NCBI RefSeq assembly: GCF_000226975.2
Contig: NZ_CP019286.1
Coordinates: 1 to 64,000, forward strand
Source: Halobiforma lacisalsi AJ5
GTDB taxonomy: Archaea; Halobacteriota; Halobacteria; Halobacteriales; Natrialbaceae
Direction of reading: 5' to 3'
Length of the DNA: 64,000 nucleotides
Shown here: positions 35,957-45,180 of the stretch, piece after piece
How the letters are laid out: each line of letters starts with the position of its first letter
Position numbering within the stretch: the stretch's first letter is position 1
The notes under the pieces: model-generated
The model's input: the letters and a program-made list of their open reading frames with translations, nothing else
What the model was told of the DNA's origin: nothing
The model's database searches: none
Program-made: the position numbers and the translations under genes

Positions 35957-37303
35957 TTAGTCACCTCCAGCGGGCGACGGCCCGCCAGTCGGTCGGTGAT
36001 CTGTTCGAGCGGCGTTCGAGGACGTTTCTCGTTCTTCGTGGTCTCGGCGGCCGGCGAGTCGGGCGTTCAGTTCTTCGACGGTGCGACGGGCGTCACGCAC
36101 CTCGTTGCCCCGGTTGTACTCTTTCTCCGCGACCAACAGCGCCGCTTCGATGTTCGACAGTGCGGTCGTCGGTGCGAGCCGCCCCTCGAGCACGAGCGGA
36201 GCGAGCCACGTCTGTTCACGGAGTTGGTCTTGCGTCAGCGGATCGACGTCTCGTAGGTCGTCAACGCCGTGGTGAGCAAAGACGGGGTTGCCGTCATCGT
36301 CGTACTCGATTCGCCCGTTCTCGGTCGTCTTGACGACGCCCTTGCAGGCGACTTCGACCATGTCGTCGACGGTTTCGATTCCGAGTTCCTTCCAGTAGCG
36401 GGCCGCGTTTGGCCCGATTTCGGTTACGTCCTCGAGTGGATGCTTCGCCGCGGCGTTGCGCCGGTCCTCGTAGTCCTGGCGGACCGCTTCCCGCATGAGT
36501 TCGGCGCGACTCTCGGCCATCTGCTGGAGACGGAGAATCCAGCCGTGTTTGCGCTCGAGGAAGATCGCAAGGCCGGCAATGATCCCGATGGCAACGACCC
36601 ACGAGACGAAGTTCTGGCTCGCTGCAATCAGCAGCGAGATGAACATGAGGACATGCTCGGTGAACAGTTGGTCGAACAGTTCGGCACGCTCCTCGGTGTG
36701 CTGGAGGTACTCCATCGCTCCGCTGGGCGTTCGCTCGAAGCCTTCAGCCTCGGCCTGGTTCTTCGTGTAGTCGATGAAATCGGCGTAGGCGGCGTACTCC
36801 GCGGCCTCAACCGAGACGTCGGTGTCTGTCGCATACAGGTCGATCGAGTGACTCGAGTCGTCGGCGAAGAACAACTCCGCCGTGAACAGCGTCGGCGATT
36901 CGCCGGCCGCTTCGTCGTCGTACTCGACGCGGATCACGGTGCCGTCGCCCATCACCCGGACGTCGGCGTTTGACTGTTCGATCCGAGCCGATTCCACGGG
37001 ATCGGACAGCGAAAACGTCGCGAACGGGCCGGACGTGTTGTACACTTCATCGGACGACTCGGTGTCGATCTCGAGGTAGTCTTCGTCGGTCGTCTCCGGC
37101 GTGACCCGGACCGAATCGGCGATCGTCGGGCCGTCCGCTGTCGGGTCGACCGCCGTGGTATTCGATTCATCAACGTTCGGCATCGGGGCATCACCGGCGG
37201 CCGCGGCAGGTGCAACGGCCCCGATCACAGCCCCGACGCACAGTAGGGCGATGCACAGCAGAGCGAGCCGAGTTGTTACTCGGCGGTGAGTGTGACTAAG
37301 CAT
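35957..37303 (-). CDS. Secreted/membrane protein with cytosolic HhH-like domain
   Basis: 448 residues: a signal peptide (RLALLCIALLCVGAVIGAVA, cleavage near 36), an extracellular beta-rich domain (~40-200), a hydrophobic block with two helices (~218-255), and a cytosolic part with a helix-hairpin-helix-like segment (DVTEIGPNAARYWKELGIET). This links an outer domain to a possible DNA- or protein-binding inner domain. Three bases separate it from the next gene. Confidence 0.7.
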   Translation of the reverse strand: MLSHTHRRVTTRLALLCIALLCVGAVIGAVAPAAAAGDAPMPNVDESNTTAVDPTADGPTIADSVRVTPETTDEDYLEIDTESSDEVYNTSGPFATFSLSDPVESARIEQSNADVRVMGDGTVIRVEYDDEAAGESPTLFTAELFFADDSSHSIDLYATDTDVSVEAAEYAAYADFIDYTKNQAEAEGFERTPSGAMEYLQHTEERAELFDQLFTEHVLMFISLLIAASQNFVSWVVAIGIIAGLAIFLERKHGWILRLQQMAESRAELMREAVRQDYEDRRNAAAKHPLEDVTEIGPNAARYWKELGIETVDDMVEVACKGVVKTTENGRIEYDDDGNPVFAHHGVDDLRDVDPLTQDQLREQTWLAPLVLEGRLAPTTALSNIEAALLVAEKEYNRGNEVRDARRTVEELNARLAGRRDHEERETSSNAARTDHRPTGGPSPAGGD

Positions 37304-37317
37304 GAGTGGTCTCGTGG

Positions 37318-38313
37318 TCAGTCGCTCGAGGCCGATTGACGGTCGGCCTCACGGTCGTCATGGCGGTACTCCCGGCTTCGGGACGGCCGGTCGGGCTCGA
37401 GAACGTCTTTCGCCTCACGGAGCCGGCGCATCCCCGCGTCTTCCTCGTTCGTAAGGATGTTCTCGATTTCGGCGAGCTGTTCGGAGAGAATCGAGACCTG
37501 AATCCGCTCGGCCCGGAGTTCGTCCTCGAGTTCGCTTTTCTCGTTCTCGAGTGCCTGGAGTTCGGACTTGCTCTTCCGATCCGATGGGACGATCTCGTAA
37601 TCGGCGACGCGGTTCGGGTTATCGATCGTGTTCTTGTCCTTCGCGCGGACCGTAACCTCGCCGCGGCGTTCGTCCCAGACCGCAGAGTCGTCCTCATACG
37701 GGATCTCCCACAGCACGAGGTCGTCCGGGAGACGGTGGTCCGAATCCCGAAGCTCCGGGTCGTCAGCCACGAGCAGCGGCCGCCAGAACAGCCCGAGGAA
37801 CGGGTTGGCTTTCAGTTGGGGGAGGAGTTTCGTCCCATCCTCGGTGATACGGACCTTGCTCCGATCGAATCTGACCGTCTGGCGTTGATTGCCCTTCTCC
37901 GTCTCGAGCATGATCTGTAGCTCCCCGGCCTTGGCGTTCTGTTTTGCTTTGAACCAGACGCCGCCGCCGACACAGACCGCGCCGAAGACTGCGTACTCCA
38001 CGTAGTCGGCGTAGACGGCTTCGCTCGGTGCGCCGGTAGCAGCTACTTGGTACATGGCAATCGCCAGATACAGCACGAGGACGATAACGGCCCCGAGAAA
38101 CGCCTTCGTCATCGGCGTCTGTCTCGAGACACGGTGCCGGAAGCCGACGCGTCGGTGGCGTTCAGTCCCGTCGACGGCCAGCCGATCCCCGGTACTCTCC
38201 GTATCGTGCTCGTCGTCGCCCAGCGACGTCGTGAGCAACACGAGCCGGTAGAGAACGTACAGCCCGAAGAGGAACGCGACACCGCCGATGACCGCTGATT
38301 GCCAGTCGATCAC
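37318..38313 (-). CDS. Membrane protein with C-terminal coiled coil
   Basis: 331 residues. Three membrane helices (~7-26, ~72-92, ~108-125), a mid-protein domain with LGLFWRPLLVADDPELRD, and a coiled coil (~255-300, ALENEKSELEDELRAERIQV). It overlaps the downstream-reading neighbour by four bases. Function unknown; likely a complex component. Confidence 0.65.
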   Translation of the reverse strand: MIDWQSAVIGGVAFLFGLYVLYRLVLLTTSLGDDEHDTESTGDRLAVDGTERHRRVGFRHRVSRQTPMTKAFLGAVIVLVLYLAIAMYQVAATGAPSEAVYADYVEYAVFGAVCVGGGVWFKAKQNAKAGELQIMLETEKGNQRQTVRFDRSKVRITEDGTKLLPQLKANPFLGLFWRPLLVADDPELRDSDHRLPDDLVLWEIPYEDDSAVWDERRGEVTVRAKDKNTIDNPNRVADYEIVPSDRKSKSELQALENEKSELEDELRAERIQVSILSEQLAEIENILTNEEDAGMRRLREAKDVLEPDRPSRSREYRHDDREADRQSASSD

Positions 38314-38978
38314 GGTGCATCACCCTCCTCGTCGCCCATCACAGCGTCGATCGTCTGTTCGATCGCTTCGCGGTCTTCCGGCGACGGCTGTTCGTCGAAC
38401 TGCGTGGTCACGCCGTCGGTGGTCTCCGAGCCAGTTCCCGCCGAGAGGGTGTCGACAGCACGGGCGTTGAGTTCGTACCCGCGTTCGAGGAAGTCGCCGT
38501 AGGAGTCCTGGTAGGCCTCGAGTTCATCGAGGACAACGTGACAGTCCCACTCGATTGCGAGGTCGGTGAGCTTCTCGATAACGTCCTCGTCGGACTCTGC
38601 TGTCCGGAGAATCCGCTCCATCGTTTTCGTCACGGAGTAGCGTTTGACCATCGGGCAGGCGACGCCGTAGTGGGGACAGCCTTCGCAGGCGTCCGGAAAC
38701 GCCTCTTCCGGGTCGTCGATCCGACGGTGGTCACGCATCTTATTCCCGCGTTTCAACTCTCGAAGCCGAGATTTGACCGCACTGCCGACACTGCCGTCGG
38801 GGAGCGAGACTGACTCACGGAGCCACTCGTCTATCTCGCGGTACAGCTCGGGATCGTCATCACGGACGTACTCGTATTTGTTCGCGAGCGTCCGTCGCAG
38901 TTCAGAGAGTTCGGTCCGTTCCTCGTCGGTCGGTGACGCATCACCGTTCCGTCTCGATGTGGTAATGTTCGTGCTCAT
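38310..38978 (-). CDS. Cytosolic Cys-motif protein
   Basis: 222 residues from ATG 38978 (MSTNITTSRRNGDASPTDEE). Helical, with a central CEGCPHYGVACPM cluster (CxxC...C) that could bind zinc or an iron-sulphur cluster. A leucine-rich helix and a disordered acidic C-terminus follow. Translationally coupled to both neighbours by ATGA overlaps. Confidence 0.65.
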   Translation of the reverse strand: MSTNITTSRRNGDASPTDEERTELSELRRTLANKYEYVRDDDPELYREIDEWLRESVSLPDGSVGSAVKSRLRELKRGNKMRDHRRIDDPEEAFPDACEGCPHYGVACPMVKRYSVTKTMERILRTAESDEDVIEKLTDLAIEWDCHVVLDELEAYQDSYGDFLERGYELNARAVDTLSAGTGSETTDGVTTQFDEQPSPEDREAIEQTIDAVMGDEEGDAP

Positions 38979-39214
38979 GGGTTCGGTTGAAGATCGCTGA
39001 GGAGGTCGGTCGGTGGCTGCACCTCGAGCGGGAACTCGGGTGGCTCGTCGGTCGGGAAGACGACCACGACGCCGCGATCGCAAAACGCCGCGTACTCGCG
39101 ACAGCCTCGTAACGGGTTCCGCGACGAGCGCGAAAACAGGACGTCGAAATACAGTTGGATCGCCTCTTTGTTCGTCGTGACTGTGCCGGTCGTGTAGGCT
39201 CTGGATTTCGTCAT
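38975..39214 (-). CDS. Small protein of unknown function
   Basis: 79 residues (MTKSRAYTTGTVTTNKEAIQ...), a compact alpha/beta pattern with CREYAAFCDRGVVVVFPTDE. Start 39214 chosen because the stop overlaps the next start by four bases and the upstream extension crosses the end of the preceding gene. No family recognised. Confidence 0.55.
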   Translation of the reverse strand: MTKSRAYTTGTVTTNKEAIQLYFDVLFSRSSRNPLRGCREYAAFCDRGVVVVFPTDEPPEFPLEVQPPTDLLSDLQPNP

Positions 39215-39260
39215 GTCATCGGTGTGGTTGGAGTTATAACCGCGAGCGAAACGAAAATCG

Positions 39261-39566
39261 TCACTTTGAGCGGTTGTAGGGCGTCCAGTTGGCGACCCGT
39301 CGTCGCCACCCGCCCGGACTGGCGTTGAGATCGCCGTTGCGAACCCGGCGGGTGTTACTGAACAGGAAGTACGACCACAGCGCGAGAATAGCGACACCGG
39401 TCACGTAGTAGCCACCGACGATCGAGAACACGCCTGCAAGAATCCACAGCAAGTTGAACGGAATGCGGGCGATACTCTCGAGCGTGCGGGATTGGTCATG
39501 AAATCGGAGGCTCAAGAAATAGCCCCCGACGACGCCGGCAACGATCAGGACGATTGCAGCAATCAC
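39261..39566 (-). CDS. Small membrane protein
   Basis: 101 residues with two or three hydrophobic helices (IAAIVLIVAGVVGGYFLSL, then IPFNLLWILAGVFSIVGGYY and an adjoining segment) and a basic cytosolic tail. It overlaps the upstream gene by four bases. Part of the membrane set of the cluster. Confidence 0.65.
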   Translation of the reverse strand: MIAAIVLIVAGVVGGYFLSLRFHDQSRTLESIARIPFNLLWILAGVFSIVGGYYVTGVAILALWSYFLFSNTRRVRNGDLNASPGGWRRRVANWTPYNRSK

Positions 39567-39874
39567 TGATTCTCCCCTCCGCTCGAGTTGGACTGGTTGG
39601 TCGTATCACGACTTTGGCCACCGTTCCCGTCGCGTTTCGACGTGCGACTGAAGGGGTTGAGACCACGGGCACGGCGCTTGCGGCGGTTCTGCTTCCGAGC
39701 GTTCTTCCCCTGGTTCGTCACCAAGATGTACTCTGGGACGAACTCGAGGAGGGCGTAAAACACTACCAGCACGGTGATAATCAACAGCGTGAGTGCCCAG
39801 CCGCCCGGATGGAGGAGGTTTGCCAGCAGGAACAGACCGATCAACGACCCGACGACGATCTGCGAGAGGTTCAT
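39563..39874 (-). CDS. Small membrane protein with basic tail
   Basis: 103 residues: two helices in the first ~50 residues (LSQIVVGSLIGLFLLANLLH and LTLLIITVLVVFYALLEFV) and a strongly basic, asparagine/glycine-rich C-terminus. The basic tail is unusual for a haloarchaeal protein and could face DNA or lipid. Overlaps both neighbours by four bases. Confidence 0.65.
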   Translation of the reverse strand: MNLSQIVVGSLIGLFLLANLLHPGGWALTLLIITVLVVFYALLEFVPEYILVTNQGKNARKQNRRKRRARGLNPFSRTSKRDGNGGQSRDTTNQSNSSGGENQ

Positions 39875-41145
39875 GCGATCACCCCCGCTGGACCGGCCAT
39901 GAACAGGTCGAAGTTGAAGTTCACCATATCGGAGAGCCCCGCCCGGATCGACCGCACGTCGTGGCGGATCGTATCGCGTGTGTTCGGGTTCGCCGTAAAC
40001 TCGACTTCGACCTCGCCGGGAGCGTAATCGTCCGTGTCGAAATGCAGTTGCAAGGACTCGCCGTCGTCGACAGTCCGGTAGAACGCTGGGGCCGAGCTAT
40101 CGGTCGAGATCGGCTTCCAGTTCTCGTCGGGACTCGTTCGATAGACGGCGTTCCAGTCGTCGATCGACTTGCCATCGTTCTCGAGTGGCACCGTGACGAT
40201 CGCCCCCTGCGAGGAGTTGATTTCGTAGACTCGTTGCTCGAGGTCGGGCTCGTCGGTCAGTGATGGAAGCCGATCGAGCCACCGGTCGGTGTCCGTCGCC
40301 TCGTCCTTCCAGGCGACACCGAACACGCGCACGCGGTTCGGTGCAAACGTGACCTCGGAATTGGCATCAAGGCGGAACGTGACCTCAGTGTAGCTCATAT
40401 CTCGGTCGAAGTCGTGGGTGTTTCGCCACGTTGATTCGGTGTCCCCGTCGGCCGCCGACACGTCGCCGACGTCGGCCGGCCGCACCATATCGGGATGGAT
40501 CTTGACGGTCATCTCGACGGGGTAGGAGTTGGGATTCTCGGCCTCGAGTCGGACGAAGACGTCCGTCTTTTCGATCTGTGTACGGACGTTGCGATCCGTC
40601 GACTCGACTGCCTGCGTCTCGTTGAACGTCTCTGCGTAGGCGTCGTCGGTGAGGTAGTCGTCGTGAACGACCTCGACAGCGTCGTCCTCGTCATCGCTTT
40701 CGGTCGCCGCAACTGCAAACCCGGTCGCGAATAGGCTTGCAACCAGACAGACGGCAACCGCGAGCACGAGGAGGCGCGCCGGTTCGAGCGTGCCCCGCCC
40801 GTTGCGTCGTTCGTGTTTCGACCGGCCCGGGACCAGCCGAAGATAGATCCCGTACAGCCAGTTGCCGAAGCCGCCGTCGCGGAACCACTTGAGTGCCCCG
40901 CGCATCTCATCGACCGGGAGCATGACCGCGGCCGTGACGAACGCCCCGACCGCTGCGAGCCCGGCGACGATCGCCAGATCGGCCGCGTGCGAGAACGCAG
41001 CGAAAAACACGAACAGCACCGGAACGATCGCCTTCGAGATCGTGAGGAAGACTCCGCGCTCGAGGCGGCGAAGCCCGTTCCAGAAATCCGTGCGACGGCC
41101 ACGACCGCGCGGGCCGTCATCACCTCGTTTCCAGGGCATGGTCAC
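39871..41145 (-). CDS. Membrane protein with large extracellular beta domain
   Basis: 424 residues. A basic N-terminus, two helices (~35-75), a third at ~130-152 (LLVLAVAVCLVASLFATGFA), then a ~270-residue acidic ectodomain of beta-sandwich character (VFVRLEAENPNSYPVEMTVK; FTANPNTRDTIRHDV). The topology of inner helices plus an outer beta domain is like viral or surface-complex envelope proteins. Overlaps both neighbours by four bases. Confidence 0.68.
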   Translation of the reverse strand: MTMPWKRGDDGPRGRGRRTDFWNGLRRLERGVFLTISKAIVPVLFVFFAAFSHAADLAIVAGLAAVGAFVTAAVMLPVDEMRGALKWFRDGGFGNWLYGIYLRLVPGRSKHERRNGRGTLEPARLLVLAVAVCLVASLFATGFAVAATESDDEDDAVEVVHDDYLTDDAYAETFNETQAVESTDRNVRTQIEKTDVFVRLEAENPNSYPVEMTVKIHPDMVRPADVGDVSAADGDTESTWRNTHDFDRDMSYTEVTFRLDANSEVTFAPNRVRVFGVAWKDEATDTDRWLDRLPSLTDEPDLEQRVYEINSSQGAIVTVPLENDGKSIDDWNAVYRTSPDENWKPISTDSSAPAFYRTVDDGESLQLHFDTDDYAPGEVEVEFTANPNTRDTIRHDVRSIRAGLSDMVNFNFDLFMAGPAGVIA

Positions 41146-41405
41146 CTCCGTGGGCCATCGTTACCGCGGTCCCGCACATCGATGAACTCGACGACGTTCT
41201 CGAGTGCGTTTCGAAGAACGTGGGGTGTCGCTTGCCCCGCTGTTCGGACATCCTCTGGGGCTCGGCGGAGTTGGTCGCCGAAATCCCACCGAGCCGGAGT
41301 GAACAGCTTCCGAATTCCCGCTCGGAAGGCCACCCACACGAACAGTACGAAGTTGCCGATCGTACTGACAACGGCCGTAATCGGGTTTGGAATCTCTCGA
41401 GTCAT
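41142..41405 (-). CDS. Small membrane-associated protein
   Basis: 87 residues: one hydrophobic helix near the N-terminus (ITAVVSTIGNFVLFVWVAF) followed by a mixed-charge amphipathic segment. Overlaps the next gene by four bases. Unknown function; part of the operon. Confidence 0.6.
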   Translation of the reverse strand: MTREIPNPITAVVSTIGNFVLFVWVAFRAGIRKLFTPARWDFGDQLRRAPEDVRTAGQATPHVLRNALENVVEFIDVRDRGNDGPRR

Positions 41406-41407
41406 GG

Positions 41408-41665
41408 TTACCTCCGTGGGCCGTCGGCGTTGCGGCCACGGTCGCCGAGACCGAGCAGGTAGGCCCCTGCGACGAGGACCGCAATCAGGATGATCGTCAG
41501 CCGTGCGTTCAGCGCGAAGAAGATCAACAACAGGATCGCCGCGACCGCGATCGCGACGCCCTTGAGGATCGTGTCGAACTTCGTCTCGGTGACCGATGCG
41601 GCTGCTTCGCCGCTCGAGTCAACTGCATTGTCGACCGAATCGAGAAGGCGGCTAATCAGTCCCAT
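41408..41665 (-). CDS. Small membrane protein
   Basis: 85 residues from ATG 41665 (MGLISRLLDSVDNAVDSSGE). A soluble N-terminus, then a long hydrophobic region (~34-76, GVAIAVAAILLLIFFALNAR onward) able to form two helices, ending in a short RGRNADGPRR tail that resembles the tail of the 87-residue neighbour. A frame extension to 41785 covers the end of the gene before it. Confidence 0.6.
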   Translation of the reverse strand: MGLISRLLDSVDNAVDSSGEAAASVTETKFDTILKGVAIAVAAILLLIFFALNARLTIILIAVLVAGAYLLGLGDRGRNADGPRR

Positions 41666-41724
41666 CTGCGGGTCACCTCGAGCAGGTCCGTCGTCGTGTA
41701 TTGGTGTCGTGACATTGTGGATCG

Positions 41725-41916
41725 TTATTTTCGTGGCCCGGAGCGGTTCCGCCCGCGGCCAGGAATGAGTTTCTTGACTGCCCACCAGAGTCGCCGGAAC
41801 TGGGTCTGGAACCAGTTTTCGTGGGCCTGTTTCCCGCGGTCGCGTTGCTTTTCGGAATCGTACTTCGCGAACCGTCCGTTTCGATCGCGTTTGCGGTCGT
41901 CCTTGCGTCGAATCAT
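41725..41916 (-). CDS. Small, highly basic protein
   Basis: 63 residues (MIRRKDDRKRDRNGRFAKYD...), rich in Arg and Lys, with a hydrophobic-aromatic middle (NWFQTQFRRLWWAVKKLIPG). Positive net charge is rare in haloarchaea and points to nucleic-acid or membrane-surface binding. Four bases after the stop of the Tat protein gene. Confidence 0.6.
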   Translation of the reverse strand: MIRRKDDRKRDRNGRFAKYDSEKQRDRGKQAHENWFQTQFRRLWWAVKKLIPGRGRNRSGPRK

Positions 41917-41920
41917 GGGT

Positions 41921-42631
41921 CTATGCTGATTGCTTGCTGTCTAACTCGCCAATCAGGATCTCGAGAACGTGTTTCGACTCCTCGCCGAACCGAAGCGACG
42001 GGAGGTACCGGCCCTTGAGTTCTTCAACGTAATCGGGCTCGGGCAGCTCGTGGGCTTCGTCCTCATCCTCGGCAATGAACCGAGTGCGGAACGTCTGGAG
42101 TTCGTCGGCGGCGTGTTCGGCCGCCTTGTTCCGGATCTCGACCTTGTAATCCGGCTCCTCCGGCTCCTCGAGTCGCCACTCGAGGTCGGTGTACGACTCG
42201 GTCTCGTCATCGTAGACGGCCTCGAGCGTCGTCTCGACGCGATCATCGGCAAATAGCCAGTTCGTTGAAACAACGTCAACACCGAGGGTAACCGTGCCGA
42301 GTGGTGAGACGTCGTCGTACTCGTCGATCAGCCAGTTGCCGTAGCCGAGCCACGCGTCGGTGTTGGCCGTGAACTCGTTTCGCATCCGGTCCGCAAGCGT
42401 CTGTACTGGCGGCGATGCCCCGACGCTATTATATCGGGACAAGAACCCAGCAATGAGTGCGCCACGGTCACCGGGTTCGACCTGAAGTTCGGTCGCGATC
42501 AACCCCTGTGGCGGGGTGTTGTCTTCTGTGGCGCTGGCGCTCGTCGTCAGGCCGACAGTACCGACTGTCGCCGCCGTACCGGTCGCTTTGACGAACCGTC
42601 GTCTCGAGTAGTCGTCTGGTTTGGGTGTCAT
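41921..42631 (-). CDS. Tat-exported protein of unknown function
   Basis: 236 residues from ATG 42631. A twin-arginine signal (YSRRRFVKATGTAATVGTVG) without an obvious lipobox cysteine. The mature protein is acidic, with a beta-rich first half (VTLGVDVVSTNWLFADDRV) and a helical end. It should fold in the cytoplasm and be exported folded. It follows the surface-glycoprotein gene after a 192-base structured spacer. Confidence 0.7.
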   Translation of the reverse strand: MTPKPDDYSRRRFVKATGTAATVGTVGLTTSASATEDNTPPQGLIATELQVEPGDRGALIAGFLSRYNSVGASPPVQTLADRMRNEFTANTDAWLGYGNWLIDEYDDVSPLGTVTLGVDVVSTNWLFADDRVETTLEAVYDDETESYTDLEWRLEEPEEPDYKVEIRNKAAEHAADELQTFRTRFIAEDEDEAHELPEPDYVEELKGRYLPSLRFGEESKHVLEILIGELDSKQSA

Positions 42632-42823
42632 GTGCACAGAAATGGATGGGTGTGGGTGACGGTCGACGACTGGAGCGCGGACTCGAGGAAAGCGAGTCCG
42701 CGTGCCCTCTCCTGTCTCGCTCGTCAGTGCCCGGCATGGCGACCGGGCAAGCCCGCCCGCGGGATCGAACCGCGGTGACGCCGTCGCGGGTGCGCGAAAG
42801 AACGATCGGGGTAGCAGGTCCGC
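42632..42823. terminator. Structured spacer after the surface glycoprotein gene
   Basis: Contains three consecutive hairpins. CGCGGACTCG/CGAGTCCGCG (42676-42685 and 42693-42702) is the strongest, followed by GCCCGG/CCGGGC near 42728-42748 and a CCGCGG/CCGCGG stem near 42758-42776. On the leftward strand they follow the stop of the 473-residue surface gene. They could terminate or process its transcript so that it is made in excess over downstream genes. Confidence 0.5.
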
Positions 42824-44245
42824 TTACTCGCCAATTCGGCGGCGCGAGACGAGCAGTGTCGCTCCGAGCAGCGGGATGCCGTAGGTCAGCACGCCGAACG
42901 ACTGCGTCAGGCTGTAATCGAGGTCCTCACGCAGGTCGCCCGGACTCGGCAGGTCGTTCGCAGCCATCGTCATGTCGACCGTGCTGTCGTCCGCAACCGT
43001 GTCGTCGGCGAGGTTGACGACGTGTGGCCCCTCGTCGTTGAGCACGATGTAGTCGTCCTCGGCGGCGTCGACGCTGTTCCCGTCAATTTTCTCACCGGGC
43101 TCGTCGTAGAAGACGTACGTGATCGACCCGTCGAGGTCACTGTTCATCATGTACGCGAGGCGGTCGCCCGACTCGGCGTCGTCGGGGATCGCCGCGTCGA
43201 TCTCGTCGCTGACGTTCTCGTCGGAACTCGAGACATAGATCTCGTCCGTGTTGCTCGAGACGTCCGGTGCGGGATCGATTTCGGCGTCGGTGCGGTCCCA
43301 AATCGTCCGATCGAAGACGGTGACCGAATTGTTCGTGTAGTCGGCGCGAGCGTCGCTCTCGGCGTCGAAGATGTGGATCTGCGAGACTTCGTCGCCGTTC
43401 TCGAGCGTGCTGGTGAACTCGTTGGCCGGCGCGTCGGCGTCGTTGTTCGCGACGGCGACCTGGAAGTCGGCGTTCTCGTTGATCCCGACGTCGAGTCCGC
43501 GGAGGTCGGCGTGCGAGATGTCGATCTCGTAGGTGCCGGGCGTGTCGGTACTCGAGTCAGCCTGCGAGACGACCGTCACGTCCGAGACCGTGCCGATCTC
43601 GTGGCCGTCAGCGGACATGATCGTGGCCTCGAGATTGTCCGTGTAGGCTTCGACCTCGAGCGTTTCGGCGGCCGTGCTCGAGCCGTTGTAGTTCGACACC
43701 GTCGCGCCTTCACTGAGCGCGGAGTTCGACGTGACCGACGGCGTGTCGCCGACGACGATCGACAGAGCGTCCGTCCCCGCGTCACTGTCGACCGACGTGC
43801 CGGTGTCGTCGAACAGTTCGACGCCGACGTCGTAGCTGCCCGCGTTGTGCGGGTTCTCGACGCCCGAGAGCGTGACCTCGATCGTGTCGGTGTCACTCAG
43901 GGTGACGGTTGCATCGAGCGTCACCGTCAACGTCGTGTCGTCGGCGGCCTCGACCGCGCTAACGGTCTCGTCGGTGCCCGCAATCGAGACCGTCACGTCA
44001 TCGGCCCCCAGGCCCGAGACGTCACCGGCCTCGTAGTCGATCTGGATCTCTTGCAGGCTCGGTGAATCCGTGTTGTCGTAGTCGGTCGAGATCGTATGGT
44101 CAGTCGTCGCGCCGGTACCGTCGTCGGTTGCCGTCACTGTCGGTGCCGTGATCGCTGCCGCGCCGCCCGTGAAGGCCACGCCGACCACCGAAAGGGCCAG
44201 CATGGCCGTCATGAACAGCGTTGCAACTCGTTTGAGGTTCGTCAT
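42824..44245 (-). CDS. Surface glycoprotein-like protein with C-terminal anchor
   Basis: 473 residues: signal peptide (LFMTAMLALSVVGVAFTGGA, cleavage near 30), a very acidic Thr/Ser/Asp-rich ectodomain of repeated beta-sandwich character, several N-glycosylation sequons (NGSS, NNSV, NVSD), and a single C-terminal membrane helix (SFGVLTYGIPLLGATLLV) followed by SRRRIGE. This is the layout of a haloarchaeal S-layer-like or virion envelope glycoprotein. Its own upstream gap (44246-44362) and downstream hairpins suggest separate, strong expression. Candidate main coat protein of the system. Confidence 0.75.
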   Translation of the reverse strand: MTNLKRVATLFMTAMLALSVVGVAFTGGAAAITAPTVTATDDGTGATTDHTISTDYDNTDSPSLQEIQIDYEAGDVSGLGADDVTVSIAGTDETVSAVEAADDTTLTVTLDATVTLSDTDTIEVTLSGVENPHNAGSYDVGVELFDDTGTSVDSDAGTDALSIVVGDTPSVTSNSALSEGATVSNYNGSSTAAETLEVEAYTDNLEATIMSADGHEIGTVSDVTVVSQADSSTDTPGTYEIDISHADLRGLDVGINENADFQVAVANNDADAPANEFTSTLENGDEVSQIHIFDAESDARADYTNNSVTVFDRTIWDRTDAEIDPAPDVSSNTDEIYVSSSDENVSDEIDAAIPDDAESGDRLAYMMNSDLDGSITYVFYDEPGEKIDGNSVDAAEDDYIVLNDEGPHVVNLADDTVADDSTVDMTMAANDLPSPGDLREDLDYSLTQSFGVLTYGIPLLGATLLVSRRRIGE

Positions 44246-44362
44246 TGGAATTGTGTTGTAGGAAGGGGTTAGTTAGCGGGCTGTGCGTCTCGAGAACGGC
44301 TGTCGGCGGGGGAATCCCTCGGATCGGTGGCGGAATGCCTCCAGTGCTGTAGCGAATCATGG

Positions 44363-45175
44363 TTACTCGTAGGCGAGTTCGTCGCGATCGGTTCCCTGCG
44401 AGAGGCCGAGCGGGATCCAGACGTTGCGGGCGAGCCACGCATCACGGGTGTCCTCGCGCCACCAGTGCTCGCGGTCGCCGTCGTAGAACACGAACGGGTT
44501 CTCGACAGCCTCGTAGCTGGTACTCGAGTACCGGCCGTTGTCGTACCACGTCTCGCGTGTCTCGAGCCAACTGCCGTACTCCGCAAAGTCCTGCACGTAC
44601 TCGCCGTCGGCGCTCAACGCCGGGGTAAAGAAGTGGTTGTGCGGCCGGGCAACCGCGAGCACGACGTGGGTCTGTTCACCGGCGACCCGGTCCTCGACGA
44701 AATTCGACGCGTCGCCGTCGATCCGCAGCCCGTAGTGATGCCCGCCCGAACACCACACCTCCTCGATGGTCTTGTCCGGCTGCCGGAACACGATGATCGG
44801 CTCGTGGTCGGTGAAATGAGCGTCCTTGAAGTCGATATCCCACCCCAGATACCAGAGCACGCTTCGCTGCGTGTTGCTCCGGACCCAGTAGTAGTGGGCG
44901 ATTACGTCGTGCTCGGTGCTCTCGGCCGTCCAGCCGTACATGCCGCGGACGTCGCTTTTGGCCTCTCGAGCTTCGTCCCACGGGAGGTGGTCGTAGCTCA
45001 ACTGCGGCTGGAACTCGAGCAGTTCCTCACGATCGTCCCGAACCTCGATGTGGTCCGGTGGGGCAGGGTTGCCGGCGTCGTCGCGCTCGAGGTCGTCCTG
45101 CCGGCCGTCGGACCCACCGAAGGGGCCGAAAAAGGACGGTGTCGCCGCGGTCGCGAGGAATGTACGTCGCTGCAT
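44363..45175 (-). CDS. Tat-exported protein of unknown function
   Basis: 270 residues from ATG 45175 (MQRRTFLATAATPSFFGPFG), a short Tat signal very like that of the next gene upstream. The mature part has aromatic-rich segments (AHYYWVRSNTQRSVLWYLGW, then WCSGGHHYGLRIDGD), histidine clusters and a VARPHNHFF motif. No family recognised. The longer ATG at 45184 overlaps the subtilase stop. Confidence 0.65.
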   Translation of the reverse strand: MQRRTFLATAATPSFFGPFGGSDGRQDDLERDDAGNPAPPDHIEVRDDREELLEFQPQLSYDHLPWDEAREAKSDVRGMYGWTAESTEHDVIAHYYWVRSNTQRSVLWYLGWDIDFKDAHFTDHEPIIVFRQPDKTIEEVWCSGGHHYGLRIDGDASNFVEDRVAGEQTHVVLAVARPHNHFFTPALSADGEYVQDFAEYGSWLETRETWYDNGRYSSTSYEAVENPFVFYDGDREHWWREDTRDAWLARNVWIPLGLSQGTDRDELAYE

Positions 45176-45180
45176 GAGAG

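Noticed and set aside
31446-41665. Classical type IV secretion or conjugation operon (VirB4/VirB6/relaxase)
   Set aside because: Only one ATPase is present. I found no relaxase motif and no second VirB4-like ATPase in this stretch, so the classical label was not used.
42755-42785. tRNA-like T arm (GGTTCGATCCC with a CG-rich stem) on the leftward strand
   Set aside because: The T-stem/loop is perfect, but no matching 5' acceptor, D arm or anticodon arm exists within a tRNA length, and the 5' part would lie in the end of the surface-glycoprotein gene. Kept only as one of the hairpins in the spacer.
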